A stretch of 55,560 bases of DNA, taken from positions 1-55,560 of the forward strand of contig NZ_JAHNZO010000041.1 in the NCBI RefSeq assembly GCF_018998565.1, written 5' to 3'. The translations under genes and the position numbers were made by a program. Below, one piece after another: positions 15,289 to 23,864 of the stretch (position 1 is the first letter of the stretch; each line of letters opens with the position of its first letter). The DNA is from Paenibacillus oleatilyticus. Its GTDB lineage: Bacteria; Bacillota; Bacilli; Paenibacillales; NBRC-103111. The notes under the pieces are model-generated. The model did not search any database and was not told the DNA's origin. It saw only the letters and a list, made by a program, of their open reading frames with translations.

Positions 15289-16104
15289 TTATTCAAACAG
15301 ATGCCGGTTTTCGTAAACCGTTACTTCGCAGACCGGCTCAAAGCCCGATCGCTTATAAATATTAATGCCGTCCGGCGAAGCCTGGAGTACGCACCATCCG
15401 GCGCGGTGCTTCCGGGCTTCCGCAAGCAGGAAGTTGAACATGGCGGACCCGAAGCCTCTTCCCCGGCATTCCTGCCTCGTGGCAATGTCGTAGATGCCGA
15501 CGCTATCGGGAGCGAAAATGAGGCAGCCCGTAGAAACGACGTCATCCTGAACCGTTCCGATGTACAGCTTCATGACGGAATGGTTCAGCAGGAGGGAAGC
15601 GGGCACCCTCTTATAATATAACCGAACGTTAGCGGCTTCCGGCGATTCGCCGAATAAAGAAGCCAGCACGTCTGCGTATTGTTCGATTTCCCTAGCAGAC
15701 GCTACCTCCTTCAGTCTCAGCTCCGCCGGGCAATTTGTATCCGGCTGCAGCGCGTCCAAGTCGGCGTACATGGCGATATTGATCTCCGCTTCGTTCAGCC
15801 CCAGACTTCTTAACGTTTCAAACGTGCAACTGCTGCGATCCTCCCATGACCACAACGCCATAGGGTATTGCTTCTTGTTGAAGTATTCAACGGTTTCTTC
15901 GATCAGACTTGTGTCCGACGGCTTCACCTGCTCTTTAAGCCATACCGAATTATTGAACGTATCGGATGGTAGTCCGCAATCCACTCGAATAAAATCCGCC
16001 GTTTCGCGGACATTCATCTCGCCGGAATCTTTCGCCAGGCAGGCGGATCTGGTTATAAAATTCGCCCGAACGAGTTGGGCCAGCTGTTTAAGTTCTGTTT
16101 TCAT
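15289..16104 (-). CDS. GNAT family N-acetyltransferase
   Basis: 271 residues. The C-terminal half holds the GNAT core: MKLYIGTVQDDVVSTGCLIF, the acetyl-CoA loop ATRQECRGRGFGSAMFNFLL (Q/RxxGxG/A type), and GWCVLQASPDGINIYKRSGFEPV. The N-terminal 130 residues are a second domain lacking that loop, so this is the two-domain type. The substrate is unknown. It converges on the LysR gene with a gap of 13 bases. Confidence 0.85.
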   Translation of the reverse strand: MKTELKQLAQLVRANFITRSACLAKDSGEMNVRETADFIRVDCGLPSDTFNNSVWLKEQVKPSDTSLIEETVEYFNKKQYPMALWSWEDRSSCTFETLRSLGLNEAEINIAMYADLDALQPDTNCPAELRLKEVASAREIEQYADVLASLFGESPEAANVRLYYKRVPASLLLNHSVMKLYIGTVQDDVVSTGCLIFAPDSVGIYDIATRQECRGRGFGSAMFNFLLAEARKHRAGWCVLQASPDGINIYKRSGFEPVCEVTVYENRHLFE

Positions 16105-16201
16105 TGGAATTCCTCCTTGTTAAGCATTTGCCGGAGAGGGCTGTGGGAGCTACCATGATCGTACCATTTTTTACCTATGGGTTCATATTGCCAAGCGATG
16201 A

Positions 16202-16681
16202 CTACTTCTCCGGCGCGAACACGACCAGCGGTCCGGTCATCAGATCTTCCAGAGCGCTGCCACCGTTTAATGCATTATTAATGGCGTTAAATTCCGAGCT
16301 TTGGAATAGGATGTTTTGAATTTTCCCGTTGTCGATCTCCCCGCTGAGCTTGTCCGCCACTACGCTTTGAATGACCTCATAGACCCGATGGTTGGAAAGC
16401 AAAGCCTTCTGCTGCGTGTCGTCAGGGAAAATCACGATCATCTCGTTCGAATATCGAACCTCTTGGACGATCATCCGGCAATAGACCGATGGGATCAGGC
16501 AGTACAGCTCCCACGCCAAACGCTCGTCCTTAGTGTATTGACCGATCTTTTCGATAATTTCCTCGGGGCTTTCCGAATCGGCATGCTCCATGATTTCGAT
16601 CGCGTGACGGATGGATTGGATAAGCTCATTTTCTTGAACTTGCGGTTGCTGTTTCTTTTTGAACAAATCGAAAATTCCCAC
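16202..16681 (-). CDS. Uncharacterised cytosolic protein
   Basis: 159 residues starting at a GTG with GAGGAG six bases before. The opening MGIFDLFKKKQQ is a common membrane-peripheral style N-terminus; the rest is mixed helix and strand with no recognisable motif. It stands next to the macro-domain gene on the opposite strand. In this neighbourhood an immunity role is conceivable but not supported by sequence. Confidence 0.55.
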   Translation of the reverse strand: MGIFDLFKKKQQPQVQENELIQSIRHAIEIMEHADSESPEEIIEKIGQYTKDERLAWELYCLIPSVYCRMIVQEVRYSNEMIVIFPDDTQQKALLSNHRVYEVIQSVVADKLSGEIDNGKIQNILFQSSEFNAINNALNGGSALEDLMTGPLVVFAPEK

Positions 16682-16764
16682 GGTAGCTCCTCACCTCATG
16701 AAAAGTTATGCTAGTATTATATCGTCTGGATGGAGATTCTTGTTAACCGAAGGAGAGGGTTTGC

Positions 16765-17214
16765 GTGGCAGTAACGATCATTGTGGGAGATTTGCTGGAG
16801 GCTAAGGAAGACATCGTTGGCCATCAAGTCAATTGCCAAGCCGTGATGGGCTCGGGAGTAGCGAAATTATTAAAGACGAAATATCCGAACCTGTATACAT
16901 CCTACTTGGATTATTGCAAAGACAAGACTCCGGAGGAGCTTCTCGGAACCCTTCAGCTTGTAGCCGTGCAAGGGAAGTTCGTCGCGAACATCTTCGGTCA
17001 ATTGAGCTATGGCCGATCGAAGAAAGTATATACGGATTATGCCGCACTAAAAGAGGCCCTGCTCTCGTTAAAAAACTATGCGCAAGAGCACGGTTTAACG
17101 GTGGCGCTTCCCTATGGGATCGGCTGTGGGCTAGCCAACGGATCTTGGGAGATTGTGGGGAAGATGTTGGAAGAAACGTTCGACGATTACGAAGTGACGC
17201 TTTATAAGATTTGA
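16765..17214 (+). CDS. Macro-domain protein
   Basis: 149 residues with the macro-domain landmarks: IIVGDLLEAKEDIVGHQVNC, the ligand loop QAVMGSGVAKLLK, and the second loop LPYGIGCGLANGSWEIV. The domain binds or hydrolyses ADP-ribose and related nucleotides. The start is GTG with GGAGAGG upstream. It is followed within 20 bases by a PD-(D/E)XK-like gene, a pairing that suggests a nucleic-acid or ADP-ribosylation defence role (inference). Confidence 0.88.
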   Translation: MAVTIIVGDLLEAKEDIVGHQVNCQAVMGSGVAKLLKTKYPNLYTSYLDYCKDKTPEELLGTLQLVAVQGKFVANIFGQLSYGRSKKVYTDYAALKEALLSLKNYAQEHGLTVALPYGIGCGLANGSWEIVGKMLEETFDDYEVTLYKI

Positions 17215-17231
17215 CACTTTCGCGGAGCGCA

Positions 17232-17705
17232 ATGATGAAAATTTCAAACAATTTGGTCGGTTCTACGGGTGAATATTTTGTATGTGGAGAGCTAGGTCAA
17301 CGTGGAATATTAGGGTTAATTACACCTAAAAATAACCCCTTATACGATATCGTCGCTACCAATGAGGGGGGAATCCACACCGTTTTATTGCAGGTTAAAA
17401 CGATGGCAAGCACCAATAAGCAGGGATGGAAGTTAAACAAATCAATTTGTGTTAAAAAGAATATCGAGAATTTATTTGTCGTTCTGGTATTATTAAACGG
17501 CATTGGGCAGCCAATTGACTATTTCATTTATAAGTATGATGATTTGGCGGAAATCGTGGAACGAAATTATAATCGATATATGTCTGTACCTAAACGAGAC
17601 GGAAGTTCGAAAAAGGACACGGATATGCGTTGGCTCAACATTAAAGATTTTACGAAAGCGGACTGGGATTGTCTTAATCATTGGGATGTCCTGGGGTTCG
17701 GATAG
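17232..17705 (+). CDS. PD-(D/E)XK-like nuclease-fold protein
   Basis: 157 residues. The spacing of GEYFVCGELGQRG, YDIVATNEGG and VLLQVKTMAS gives the E ... D ... QxK arrangement of restriction-endonuclease-like folds. The rest (RWLNIKDFTKADWDCLNHWD) is typical of small uncharacterised members. The start is one of two adjacent ATGs (17232/17235) after GCGGAGCG. It probably forms an operon with the macro-domain gene. Its 3' end overlaps the converging ankyrin gene by about 30 bases. Confidence 0.6.
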   Translation: MMKISNNLVGSTGEYFVCGELGQRGILGLITPKNNPLYDIVATNEGGIHTVLLQVKTMASTNKQGWKLNKSICVKKNIENLFVVLVLLNGIGQPIDYFIYKYDDLAEIVERNYNRYMSVPKRDGSSKKDTDMRWLNIKDFTKADWDCLNHWDVLGFG

Positions 17706-18093
17706 AACAGAGCATGAGAAAAGGAGCGGTGCTTGTCGCACAAACGCTCCTTTCTTTAACCTTGCTGTCGAAGATATTCGTTCGGGCACCGCGGGTCAAA
17801 AGCAGCCGGATGACCTGCAGGTCCCGTTCCCCCGCGATCGCGGCATAGCGAGGTATTCGAGGGAATGTAGAAATTTTGGAATGCGACAAGGCATTCACGT
17901 CCGCACCATAGTCCAGGAGAACCTGTACGGCAGCTTTATTGCCGAAATGTGTCGCGAACCCTAAGGGAGTCAGCCCGTCGCCATTTCCCGTATGGGCGAG
18001 GCTCAGATCAGCCTCCAGCATGTCTTGCAGCCGCGAGGTATCCCCCGATTGTGCCGCTTGAAATACGTCGTCAATGCTTGGAATAAGCTCCAT
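17674..18093 (-). pseudogene. Ankyrin-repeat protein, frameshifted and 3'-truncated
   Basis: The reading frame begins MELIPSIDDVFQAAQSGD and contains clear ankyrin units: GLTPLGFATHFGNKAAVQVLLDYGADVNA and a second around AAIAGERDLQVIRLLLTRGA. Between them the consensus breaks: the frame reads STFPRIPRYAA while the +1 frame reads YIPSNTSL, as expected for that repeat, implying two compensating indels. After NIFDS the ankyrin pattern stops and a non-homologous tail runs into the opposite gene, so the 3' end is lost. The start at 18093 has GGAGG. Confidence 0.6.
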
Positions 18094-18196
18094 TTCATTT
18101 TCCTCCATTTCCGCAGGTGGTCCGTTCTGTTCTTAACTTATGTTTTCTCGGCCATTCGTGCCATCTCCTGCTTCAAAAAATGTGTGAAAATTTACA

Positions 18197-18224
18197 TAAA
18201 AATGGAAAAGTTCGCATCCGATAT
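18197..18224 (+). promoter_or_regulatory. Sigma-D-type promoter of the DUF1266 gene
   Basis: TAAA, 16 bases, then TCCGATAT fits the Bacillus sigma-D (motility) consensus. It is preceded by TGTGTGAAAATTTACAT, a block also found before the two effector genes at 32.6 and 40.9 kb. It lies 75 bases before the DUF1266 start. Confidence 0.55.
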
Positions 18225-18298
18225 ATGTACCATGAGATGACGCATGTCTACGAGATTGGGCTGCACGAAAAACTTTTCAGAAAAGGTGTTGTAAAAAT

Positions 18299-19045
18299 AT
18301 GAAGATTGTATTGATCGTCATAGTGTGCATCATCGCGGCCGTAGGCGCATTACTGCTGTGGAGCAGCCACCTAACCGCCAAAATGAATAAGGAAAGAAAA
18401 GAGCTGGAAACCAAATACGAGCTGTCCAAGGACAAGCGGCGATTGCTTGCTTATGGCGCAATCCTTGCCCTGTACCGGAGAGAATCGACGCGGGTTCTTC
18501 AGATCAAAGGCGATCGCGAGGAACTGAGGCAAGGTCTGGAATCTGCTTGGGGAATCTCCGGCAGAGATGAAGCCATCGATACATTGGAATGGTTAATCAA
18601 CGAAGGGCATCGAACAAGATATAACGAAGTCTATGCGGCCTTGAAATCCGGCGACCCGATTGTGGAAGAGGAGCTTGGCAAATCCAAGTCGTGCTATGAA
18701 GAAGCGAAACAGGTCATCAAAAGCAAGCTGCAGTTTACCGACGAAGACTTCAACGCGATTGAAACGATTGCCGCATGGGATTACGATCGCGCGATCAATA
18801 TTGCAAGATGGAGCCATGCCTTGGATTACATTACGGAGGAAGAGGCATGGGAGTATATTGAGGAGGCGGCTAAAAAAGCCAGCAAAACGTTTCTGGACTG
18901 GAAATATTACTATATCTCGTTTGCTTTCGGCAGGGCGATTGCTTACGAAGGAAGTATCTACGATACGGTATGGGAGGCCAAAAGAGAGCTGTTCGAAGAC
19001 CCTAGCAGCGTCTGGAATGAATTCCCGTTTAGGCTGAGCGCTTAA
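18299..19045 (+). CDS. Membrane-anchored DUF1266 family protein
   Basis: 248 residues. An N-terminal hydrophobic segment (IVLIVIVCIIAAVGALLLW) acts as a membrane anchor. The DUF1266 domain follows: LESAWGISGRDEAIDTLEWLINEGHR, AWDYDRAINIARWSHALDYITEEEAW and a final FGRAIAYEG segment. The function is unknown; DUF1266 proteins often occur near polymorphic toxins. Its sigma-D-type promoter is shared with the effector genes. Confidence 0.85.
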   Translation: MKIVLIVIVCIIAAVGALLLWSSHLTAKMNKERKELETKYELSKDKRRLLAYGAILALYRRESTRVLQIKGDREELRQGLESAWGISGRDEAIDTLEWLINEGHRTRYNEVYAALKSGDPIVEEELGKSKSCYEEAKQVIKSKLQFTDEDFNAIETIAAWDYDRAINIARWSHALDYITEEEAWEYIEEAAKKASKTFLDWKYYYISFAFGRAIAYEGSIYDTVWEAKRELFEDPSSVWNEFPFRLSA

Positions 19046-19195
19046 GATAACGTGCCTCGACCCCGGCGTTGAATCGAAAAGAGACCCCAGCGGCGGGCTT
19101 TTTTGTCATTTGTCATAGCTACGTAGTGAACAGTTGTAAAAAGTCCAACAATTGGATATATTTTTGTAAAATGCAACCGCAAAGGGGTTGAGCGC

Positions 19196-19591
19196 TTGAA
19201 TCGAAGCAGACCTTTGGGCATCGTTTTAATTGGGAGTTTTTATATCTTTGGTTCTATTGTTTTGTTGTTATCGTTATTTGTGTATGAGCTGCCTTTCGAA
19301 AAGTATGGGATCGCAGCCAGATTCGCCCTGCCAGAAGTTCCGGAGCATCTTGCCCGATTTCTGGTAGGGGCTTCCTCGCTCGTCATGGCTTATGGGTACT
19401 TGAAGCTCAAGCGTTGGGGATATTGGTTCATGGTTGTGTATTCCATTTATTTTTTGAGCGTAAGTGGTTACCTGTTCGTTCTGTACAAGGACCAACCCTT
19501 TTTAGGAAATATCATTTGGTTGGTGATCGTAATAGCTTATAGCTACACCAGGAGAAGCCGATTTAGAAGCCCCGATGTCATTCGTAGCTGA
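19196..19591 (+). CDS. Uncharacterised four-helix membrane protein
   Basis: 131 residues with four predicted transmembrane helices (IVLIGSFYIFGSIVLLLSLFV, FLVGASSLVMAYGYL, YWFMVVYSIYFLSVSGYLFVL, IIWLVIVIAYSY) and a basic C-terminal tail. The start is TTG at 19196, after AAAGGGG; no other start fits. No family is recognised. Confidence 0.65.
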   Translation: MNRSRPLGIVLIGSFYIFGSIVLLLSLFVYELPFEKYGIAARFALPEVPEHLARFLVGASSLVMAYGYLKLKRWGYWFMVVYSIYFLSVSGYLFVLYKDQPFLGNIIWLVIVIAYSYTRRSRFRSPDVIRS

Positions 19592-19619
19592 TACTTCGCC
19601 AAATTAGCAGCAATCTGCG

Positions 19620-20048
19620 TTATACTCCAAAATAAATTTTGGCAGCGGCGATGTCGGCATCGTATTGAGCCGTGATCCGATCCAGTTCGAACTGATCGAA
19701 GGCATGATTCCAATCGTATGTCAGCAATTTGTCCAGCTCCGCTTTGTACGAATCGAACGTTTTGTAATGTGCCAGATTCAATCGCGGCTCGCCGTATCCC
19801 ATACCTTTAAAATAGACGGTCGCCGTTGCGATATCAGCGTAGTATTGTTTATAGTGTTCGTCGAGCTCCCATTGATCGTAGGCATGGTTTAAATCAATCG
19901 TCAGCTGCTTGTCCAACGCGGTTTTGTAAGTTGCAAACGAATGATAGCTGTGCAAATTGACCAAAGGATGAGCAGAAGCGGCGGACGTAACGGCAAAAAG
20001 GGACGCAGCAACTACAGTCGATAATAGCAGCGATTTAAAAGTTTTCAC
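19620..20048 (-). CDS. Secreted protein made of two ~52-residue repeats
   Basis: 142 residues. A signal peptide (KTFKSLLLSTVVAASLFAV..ASA) precedes two copies of a repeat. Copy one begins NLHSYHSFATYKTALDKQL and ends with a YYADIATATVYFKG stretch; copy two begins NLAHYKTFDSYKAELDKLL and ends YDADIAAAKIYFG. Both hold NHAYDQWELD / NHAFDQFELD. The whole mature protein is these two units. I chose GTG at 20048 because GGAGG lies eight bases upstream. The role is unknown. Confidence 0.75.
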   Translation of the reverse strand: MKTFKSLLLSTVVAASLFAVTSAASAHPLVNLHSYHSFATYKTALDKQLTIDLNHAYDQWELDEHYKQYYADIATATVYFKGMGYGEPRLNLAHYKTFDSYKAELDKLLTYDWNHAFDQFELDRITAQYDADIAAAKIYFGV

Positions 20049-20269
20049 TAGGAATACCTCCAATAATTGTATAATTTTGCTACAATGCAATCATATAGTA
20101 CGAGAGAAGCAGAGACAATATATTTACCAAAAATTAACAATGTGTGCAATGGAGCACAGATGCGCTAAAATGAAGACTGGCCGACGAGACGGACAATTCC
20201 GATAAAATAGAGAACGAGTCTATTGAAATTTTGTGAAGGCTGGGGAAAGGCCAACCTACGGTGACTTAG

Positions 20270-20944
20270 ATGAAGCTGCATTTCATAAAGAAAGAAATCA
20301 ACCTGCCGGCCAAAAATTATACTGTTTTCATCCCTAACGTTCCTACGGATAACATGTTTGCTCTCGAGCATAGGTGTGGAATTTATATGTTATTCGGAGA
20401 CCAGAAATCGCTGCAATATTTGGCATGCTTATTTCTTGCTGCAAGTATGCATCGGGACAAGATGATCTATGTGCCGGTCACAACCCGGTTGCTCCCCCAA
20501 GATTTACAGCATTTCTCCGCCTATAACAAAAATCTGGACATGGTATTCATGCACCACTCGATCCAGTTCAACACGAAGCTCTGGAAAGAGATGAAGCAAA
20601 GAATGGTTAGAACCAAGGGGGAGCTGAAAAGCTTCGAGTGCAATCCGCGTCAATTTTCAGATTTGGGATATGAGGATTACAGCCCGTTTACCTATGCGGA
20701 GAATAAAGACAAGATTTTGATAAAAAAATACGCCGACACCTTGTTTTTTTACGGGAGCAAGAAAGCATTTGAGTTTGCTTCCGGAGGCTTGGAGCCGCTG
20801 TCCAGAACCGGGGCTTCTTATTTTATACGAAACGGCGGGCATGATCACGATCATTTAGACCTTTTTACACCAAAGCATCAGGGCTTGTGTGTTGATTTCT
20901 ACGATGAGGCGTTATGGAGGAAATTGCAGGACGAGCGCCAATAA
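20270..20944 (+). CDS. Uncharacterised protein
   Basis: 224 residues with no family I recognise. It has a histidine/aspartate cluster, NGGHDHDHLDLF, in the C-terminal part and a mixed alpha/beta composition without membrane segments. It immediately precedes the SUKH-3-like gene (13-base gap) and is probably in the same transcript, which makes a toxin-immunity role plausible but unshown. Confidence 0.6.
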   Translation: MKLHFIKKEINLPAKNYTVFIPNVPTDNMFALEHRCGIYMLFGDQKSLQYLACLFLAASMHRDKMIYVPVTTRLLPQDLQHFSAYNKNLDMVFMHHSIQFNTKLWKEMKQRMVRTKGELKSFECNPRQFSDLGYEDYSPFTYAENKDKILIKKYADTLFFYGSKKAFEFASGGLEPLSRTGASYFIRNGGHDHDHLDLFTPKHQGLCVDFYDEALWRKLQDERQ

Positions 20945-20957
20945 GAAAGGAAACCGA

Positions 20958-21542
20958 ATGAAACCAGATACTCATGAACTCGGCAGACGGGAACAAATGA
21001 TATTGCTGCTGAAAAAAGCGGGATGGTATGAAGGCAGACATGTAGATATTTCAGGCTTTGAGCTTCGTTGCAAGGAAGCGGGCATCGATTTGTTTGATAG
21101 TGCGAAAGCGTTCCTTCAAGAGTTTTCCGGAATTGACGACAGCGTTTATTTTAAATATCATCCGGACGAACCGAATTGCCGTTTTGCCGATGATTGGCAT
21201 GACTACACGTTCCATTTCATTCCGGATGCCCTTAAAGAAATTGGCCGCTATGAGGATTATAGGGCTATTGTGAGCATTGCGGGCGAGGATTGCTTTTGTC
21301 TAGGCGAATCCGGGTATTATTACCCTGCTGTCGTGGCGATTGGGCGATCCGGCAAGCTGTATTTTAAGCACGACTACGAGGGCAAGGTTTATGTCTTTGA
21401 TACGCTGCTCGACAGCATGGAGCACGAACTCGATGGTCATGATCTCGTCATCTCGACACTGTACGACAAAAATGAAGTTCTGCTTCCCACCTTAGGGGGA
21501 AAGCGAGTGTTTCCTGTCAAACGACCGAATCCTTTTGTCTAA
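20958..21542 (+). CDS. SUKH-3-like immunity protein
   Basis: About 195 residues. The start fits the SUKH-3 pattern: LLKKAGWYEGRHVDISGFE, then FDSAKAFLQEFSGI. The middle resembles the family's beta core (FHFIPDALKEIGRYEDYRA and GESGYYYPAVVAIGRSGKLYF). SUKH-3 proteins are immunity factors against nuclease-type polymorphic toxins. The ATG at 20958 follows GAAAGGAAA. No toxin partner is visible. Confidence 0.65.
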   Translation: MKPDTHELGRREQMILLLKKAGWYEGRHVDISGFELRCKEAGIDLFDSAKAFLQEFSGIDDSVYFKYHPDEPNCRFADDWHDYTFHFIPDALKEIGRYEDYRAIVSIAGEDCFCLGESGYYYPAVVAIGRSGKLYFKHDYEGKVYVFDTLLDSMEHELDGHDLVISTLYDKNEVLLPTLGGKRVFPVKRPNPFV

Positions 21543-21586
21543 GTGTTGTACGAATACGACTACTACTTAACTTACGAGGGTGAATT

Positions 21587-22237
21587 ATGCGAAACCATGT
21601 TCTAACTAAAATTTTATCTGCGATCTTATCCCTATTCCGAAAAAAAGTCACTCTTCAGATCCCTTACGAGGTCGATCTTGAAGAGGTACAAACCTTTCAC
21701 TTCATCAAGTTTGTAGATGTTTCCTACGATGAAAATAAGCTTACTGTAAAATCCAAGGATGCCGGGAGCCTGTGGCTTGACTCCAAAGGCCGGTATCGCG
21801 CCGAATATACCGAAGGACCTATGCAAGGGCATATTTGGGTGTGGGACGGGCACCTGTTGCAAAGGTACTCCCCGGAAACGAAAGAATTGAGCGTCCATCC
21901 TTATGATTCCTATCCGACCCCTTATGCTTTTTTTGATCATGAAGCGTTAGAAACGACGATGCGAAATATACAGAACAATAGCTTTGTGCCGACAAATGAG
22001 CCAAGAACTTACGAGTCGGTTACGACAAGCAATTACGTGAAAGTTCGACTAAACGAAAGCCAAACGTTGATTGAATCCATACGGCAATATAGCGAGGAGA
22101 CATTAACAGGGGAATATGAGGTTGTAGCAGAGGAGCATGTTCTAAAGCCCAATTCCGAGATGTTTAAGATTAAATTATCGGGTGAATCTGAAGTTGTGTA
22201 TTATGGTAAATACCCGCCGCAACAAGAGCGAAATTAG
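21587..22237 (+). CDS. Uncharacterised protein, possibly LolA-like
   Basis: 216 residues. The N-terminus (LTKILSAILSLFRKKVTLQI) is moderately hydrophobic, not a clear signal peptide. The middle is beta-rich (SLWLDSKGRYRAEYTEGPMQ, HIWVWDGHLLQRYSPETKE), a pattern seen in LolA/sigma-regulator-type lipid-binding folds, but the match is weak. It follows the SUKH-3-like gene by 45 bases in the same direction. Confidence 0.55.
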   Translation: MRNHVLTKILSAILSLFRKKVTLQIPYEVDLEEVQTFHFIKFVDVSYDENKLTVKSKDAGSLWLDSKGRYRAEYTEGPMQGHIWVWDGHLLQRYSPETKELSVHPYDSYPTPYAFFDHEALETTMRNIQNNSFVPTNEPRTYESVTTSNYVKVRLNESQTLIESIRQYSEETLTGEYEVVAEEHVLKPNSEMFKIKLSGESEVVYYGKYPPQQERN

Positions 22238-22322
22238 CTTCTCCGGCGGGGCTGGTCCGACCCATTGCGGAACCCAGTGGCTTAGGTATATTCGTAAAAA
22301 GAGGGGCTCTCGTAGCATTACC

Positions 22323-22622
22323 TTATTGCATGACAAGCTTAACCACGCTATTGTAGAAGCTTTCTGTAAAGAAATATCCTAACTTGCTCAGCAAGACACC
22401 TTCCGTTGGAGAGTGCAAATGATTGAATGATTCGAAGCTCTCTTTATTTCCAATCTCGTAAACCGTGCACTTTTCCCAGGCCTGATCCATGGACAGGAAT
22501 TTTTCGCATGGGATGACCAGCACTTCGGTCTTTCCTTCCTCTTCGGCGGAAGCCATCAGAATGTAAAAGTAATTATTTTTGTTGAGGTAAGTAATGTCCT
22601 GCACGGCATTGGCCCTCCGCAT
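22323..22622 (-). CDS. Uncharacterised protein, 5' end probably truncated
   Basis: From an in-frame ATG at 22622 the frame encodes about 99 residues: MRRANAVQDITYLNKNNYF, ILMASAEEEGKTEVLVIP, YEIGNKESFESFNHL and a plausible end. No ribosome site precedes that ATG, and the frame upstream runs into the CPBP promoter and coding region, where it makes little sense. The gene has probably lost its 5' part. No family is recognised. Confidence 0.4.
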   Translation of the reverse strand: MRRANAVQDITYLNKNNYFYILMASAEEEGKTEVLVIPCEKFLSMDQAWEKCTVYEIGNKESFESFNHLHSPTEGVLLSKLGYFFTESFYNSVVKLVMQ

Positions 22623-22652
22623 ATCTTGATTATGGACGTCCCGAAACCCCGG

Positions 22653-22672
22653 GATGTGGTATAATTTTACTA
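22653..22672 (+). promoter_or_regulatory. Extended -10 promoter of the CPBP gene
   Basis: TGGTATAAT (TGn plus TATAAT at 22660-22665) lies 40 bases before the CPBP start. The surrounding 20 bases are identical to those before the HNH gene at 46740-46759, including the downstream TTTACTA. Confidence 0.6.
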
Positions 22673-22704
22673 CAAAAACAAATCCATAATAAAGGAGTTT
22701 GTCG

Positions 22705-23352
22705 GTGAAATCGGAGGCCAAGATTCGACTGCTACTGTTGGTCAGCATTTTACTCATTACCATTTTTCCGCTGATCGTGAATTCCGTATACCTGTTTGCA
22801 GGCGTAAGAAGCGGCACGCATCCCAATTTTATTTATAGCATTTTATGGGAAACGCTATCGCTGAGCCTGCTTTATTTTGTCCTGCGTAGGCAAGGACGCA
22901 GCTTGAAGGACATTGGTTTTCAATTTCGTAAAACGGATATCTTTCATGGGGTATTGCTTTATCTGGTTTTGTATTTTGTTGTTATTATCGCCGTTACGAT
23001 TTCCCCCAGTTTTTTGCAGGCTCCCCAAAACGTCGATTTTCTACGAACGAAAATGACCGTAAGCTATTTTGCATTCATTGTTATCAATGCTTTTTTCGAA
23101 GAATTAATTGTTCGAGCTTATACGATGACTGAGCTGAGCTTCTTGATCAAAAAAGAAGAACTAACCGTTCTGGCCAGTACCATCATTCAGACTTCGTACC
23201 ATCTGTACCAAGGCTTAATCCCGGCGCTGTATACTGGAATCATATTTTTTGTGTTTTCAATTTACTTTGTGAAAACGAGGAAGATCGTTCCTGTCATCAT
23301 GGTACACTTGATCTTGGATCTGACGGCGATCACGCAACTGGGGAAATCGTAA
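22705..23352 (+). CDS. CPBP family intramembrane metalloprotease
   Basis: About 216 residues with six or more transmembrane helices. The catalytic EExxxR motif is present as FEELIVRAYTMTEL, and the second motif region is around QTSYHLYQGLIPAL (histidine). The final helix HLILDLTAI has the third-motif type H/D. CPBP (Abi) proteins process membrane substrates or protect producers from bacteriocins. The start is GTG at 22705 with AAAGGAG. Confidence 0.85.
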   Translation: MKSEAKIRLLLLVSILLITIFPLIVNSVYLFAGVRSGTHPNFIYSILWETLSLSLLYFVLRRQGRSLKDIGFQFRKTDIFHGVLLYLVLYFVVIIAVTISPSFLQAPQNVDFLRTKMTVSYFAFIVINAFFEELIVRAYTMTELSFLIKKEELTVLASTIIQTSYHLYQGLIPALYTGIIFFVFSIYFVKTRKIVPVIMVHLILDLTAITQLGKS

Positions 23353-23412
23353 TAACGCGGTATTTTATCGATAACTTTACAATCAAATTTATAAAACAGG
23401 AGAAGAGAGAAT

Positions 23413-23841
23413 ATGAACAATGTAGAGATCCGCGATGAATTCTGGGGAATTATCGTCAAAGACCGGGATATTGATTTATATACATGCCGGAAGCTTTTGA
23501 AAGGGGAGGAGATCGAGGTCGCCTTCATGCCGGATGAAGACGATCTGCAAGAAATCATAAAACATGCAAAAGAAATTTTTACTCGAATAGAAGAGAACGA
23601 TATGGTGTTTCGAGAGTATGCCGCCGATGAAATACTAAATCATTATCGCGAATACATAGTGGAGGGGCCAACGATAACTAAAGCAGAGATAGTGAATCGA
23701 ATGTGGATCGAGTCTTTTTCCGTCGGTTCAGGGAAAAGCTTTGACCTGAGCTATAACGACGACGGTATTTGCGGGAATCATATCATCATGGTGTTTGTAG
23801 ACGAACAAGGGGAGCCTTGCGGTGTAGATATTGCTGGATAA
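23413..23841 (+). CDS. DUF2262 family protein
   Basis: 142 residues. The pattern HAKEIFTRIEENDMVFREYAADEILNHYRE, then WIESFSVGSGKSFDLSYNDDGICGNHIIMVFVDEQG and a final GVDIAG, is the DUF2262 domain. Its function is unknown; it is frequent in toxin-immunity neighbourhoods. A good AGGAGAAGAG site precedes the ATG. It is separate from the CPBP gene by 60 bases in the same direction. Confidence 0.75.
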   Translation: MNNVEIRDEFWGIIVKDRDIDLYTCRKLLKGEEIEVAFMPDEDDLQEIIKHAKEIFTRIEENDMVFREYAADEILNHYREYIVEGPTITKAEIVNRMWIESFSVGSGKSFDLSYNDDGICGNHIIMVFVDEQGEPCGVDIAG

Positions 23842-23864
23842 GGGAAGATGGAAGAGGGGCTTAA

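Noticed and set aside
19060..19106. Possible terminator after the DUF1266 gene (CCCCGGCG ... CAGCGGCGGGC TTTTTT)
   Set aside because: The stem has several mismatches and a long loop; support is too weak for a feature.
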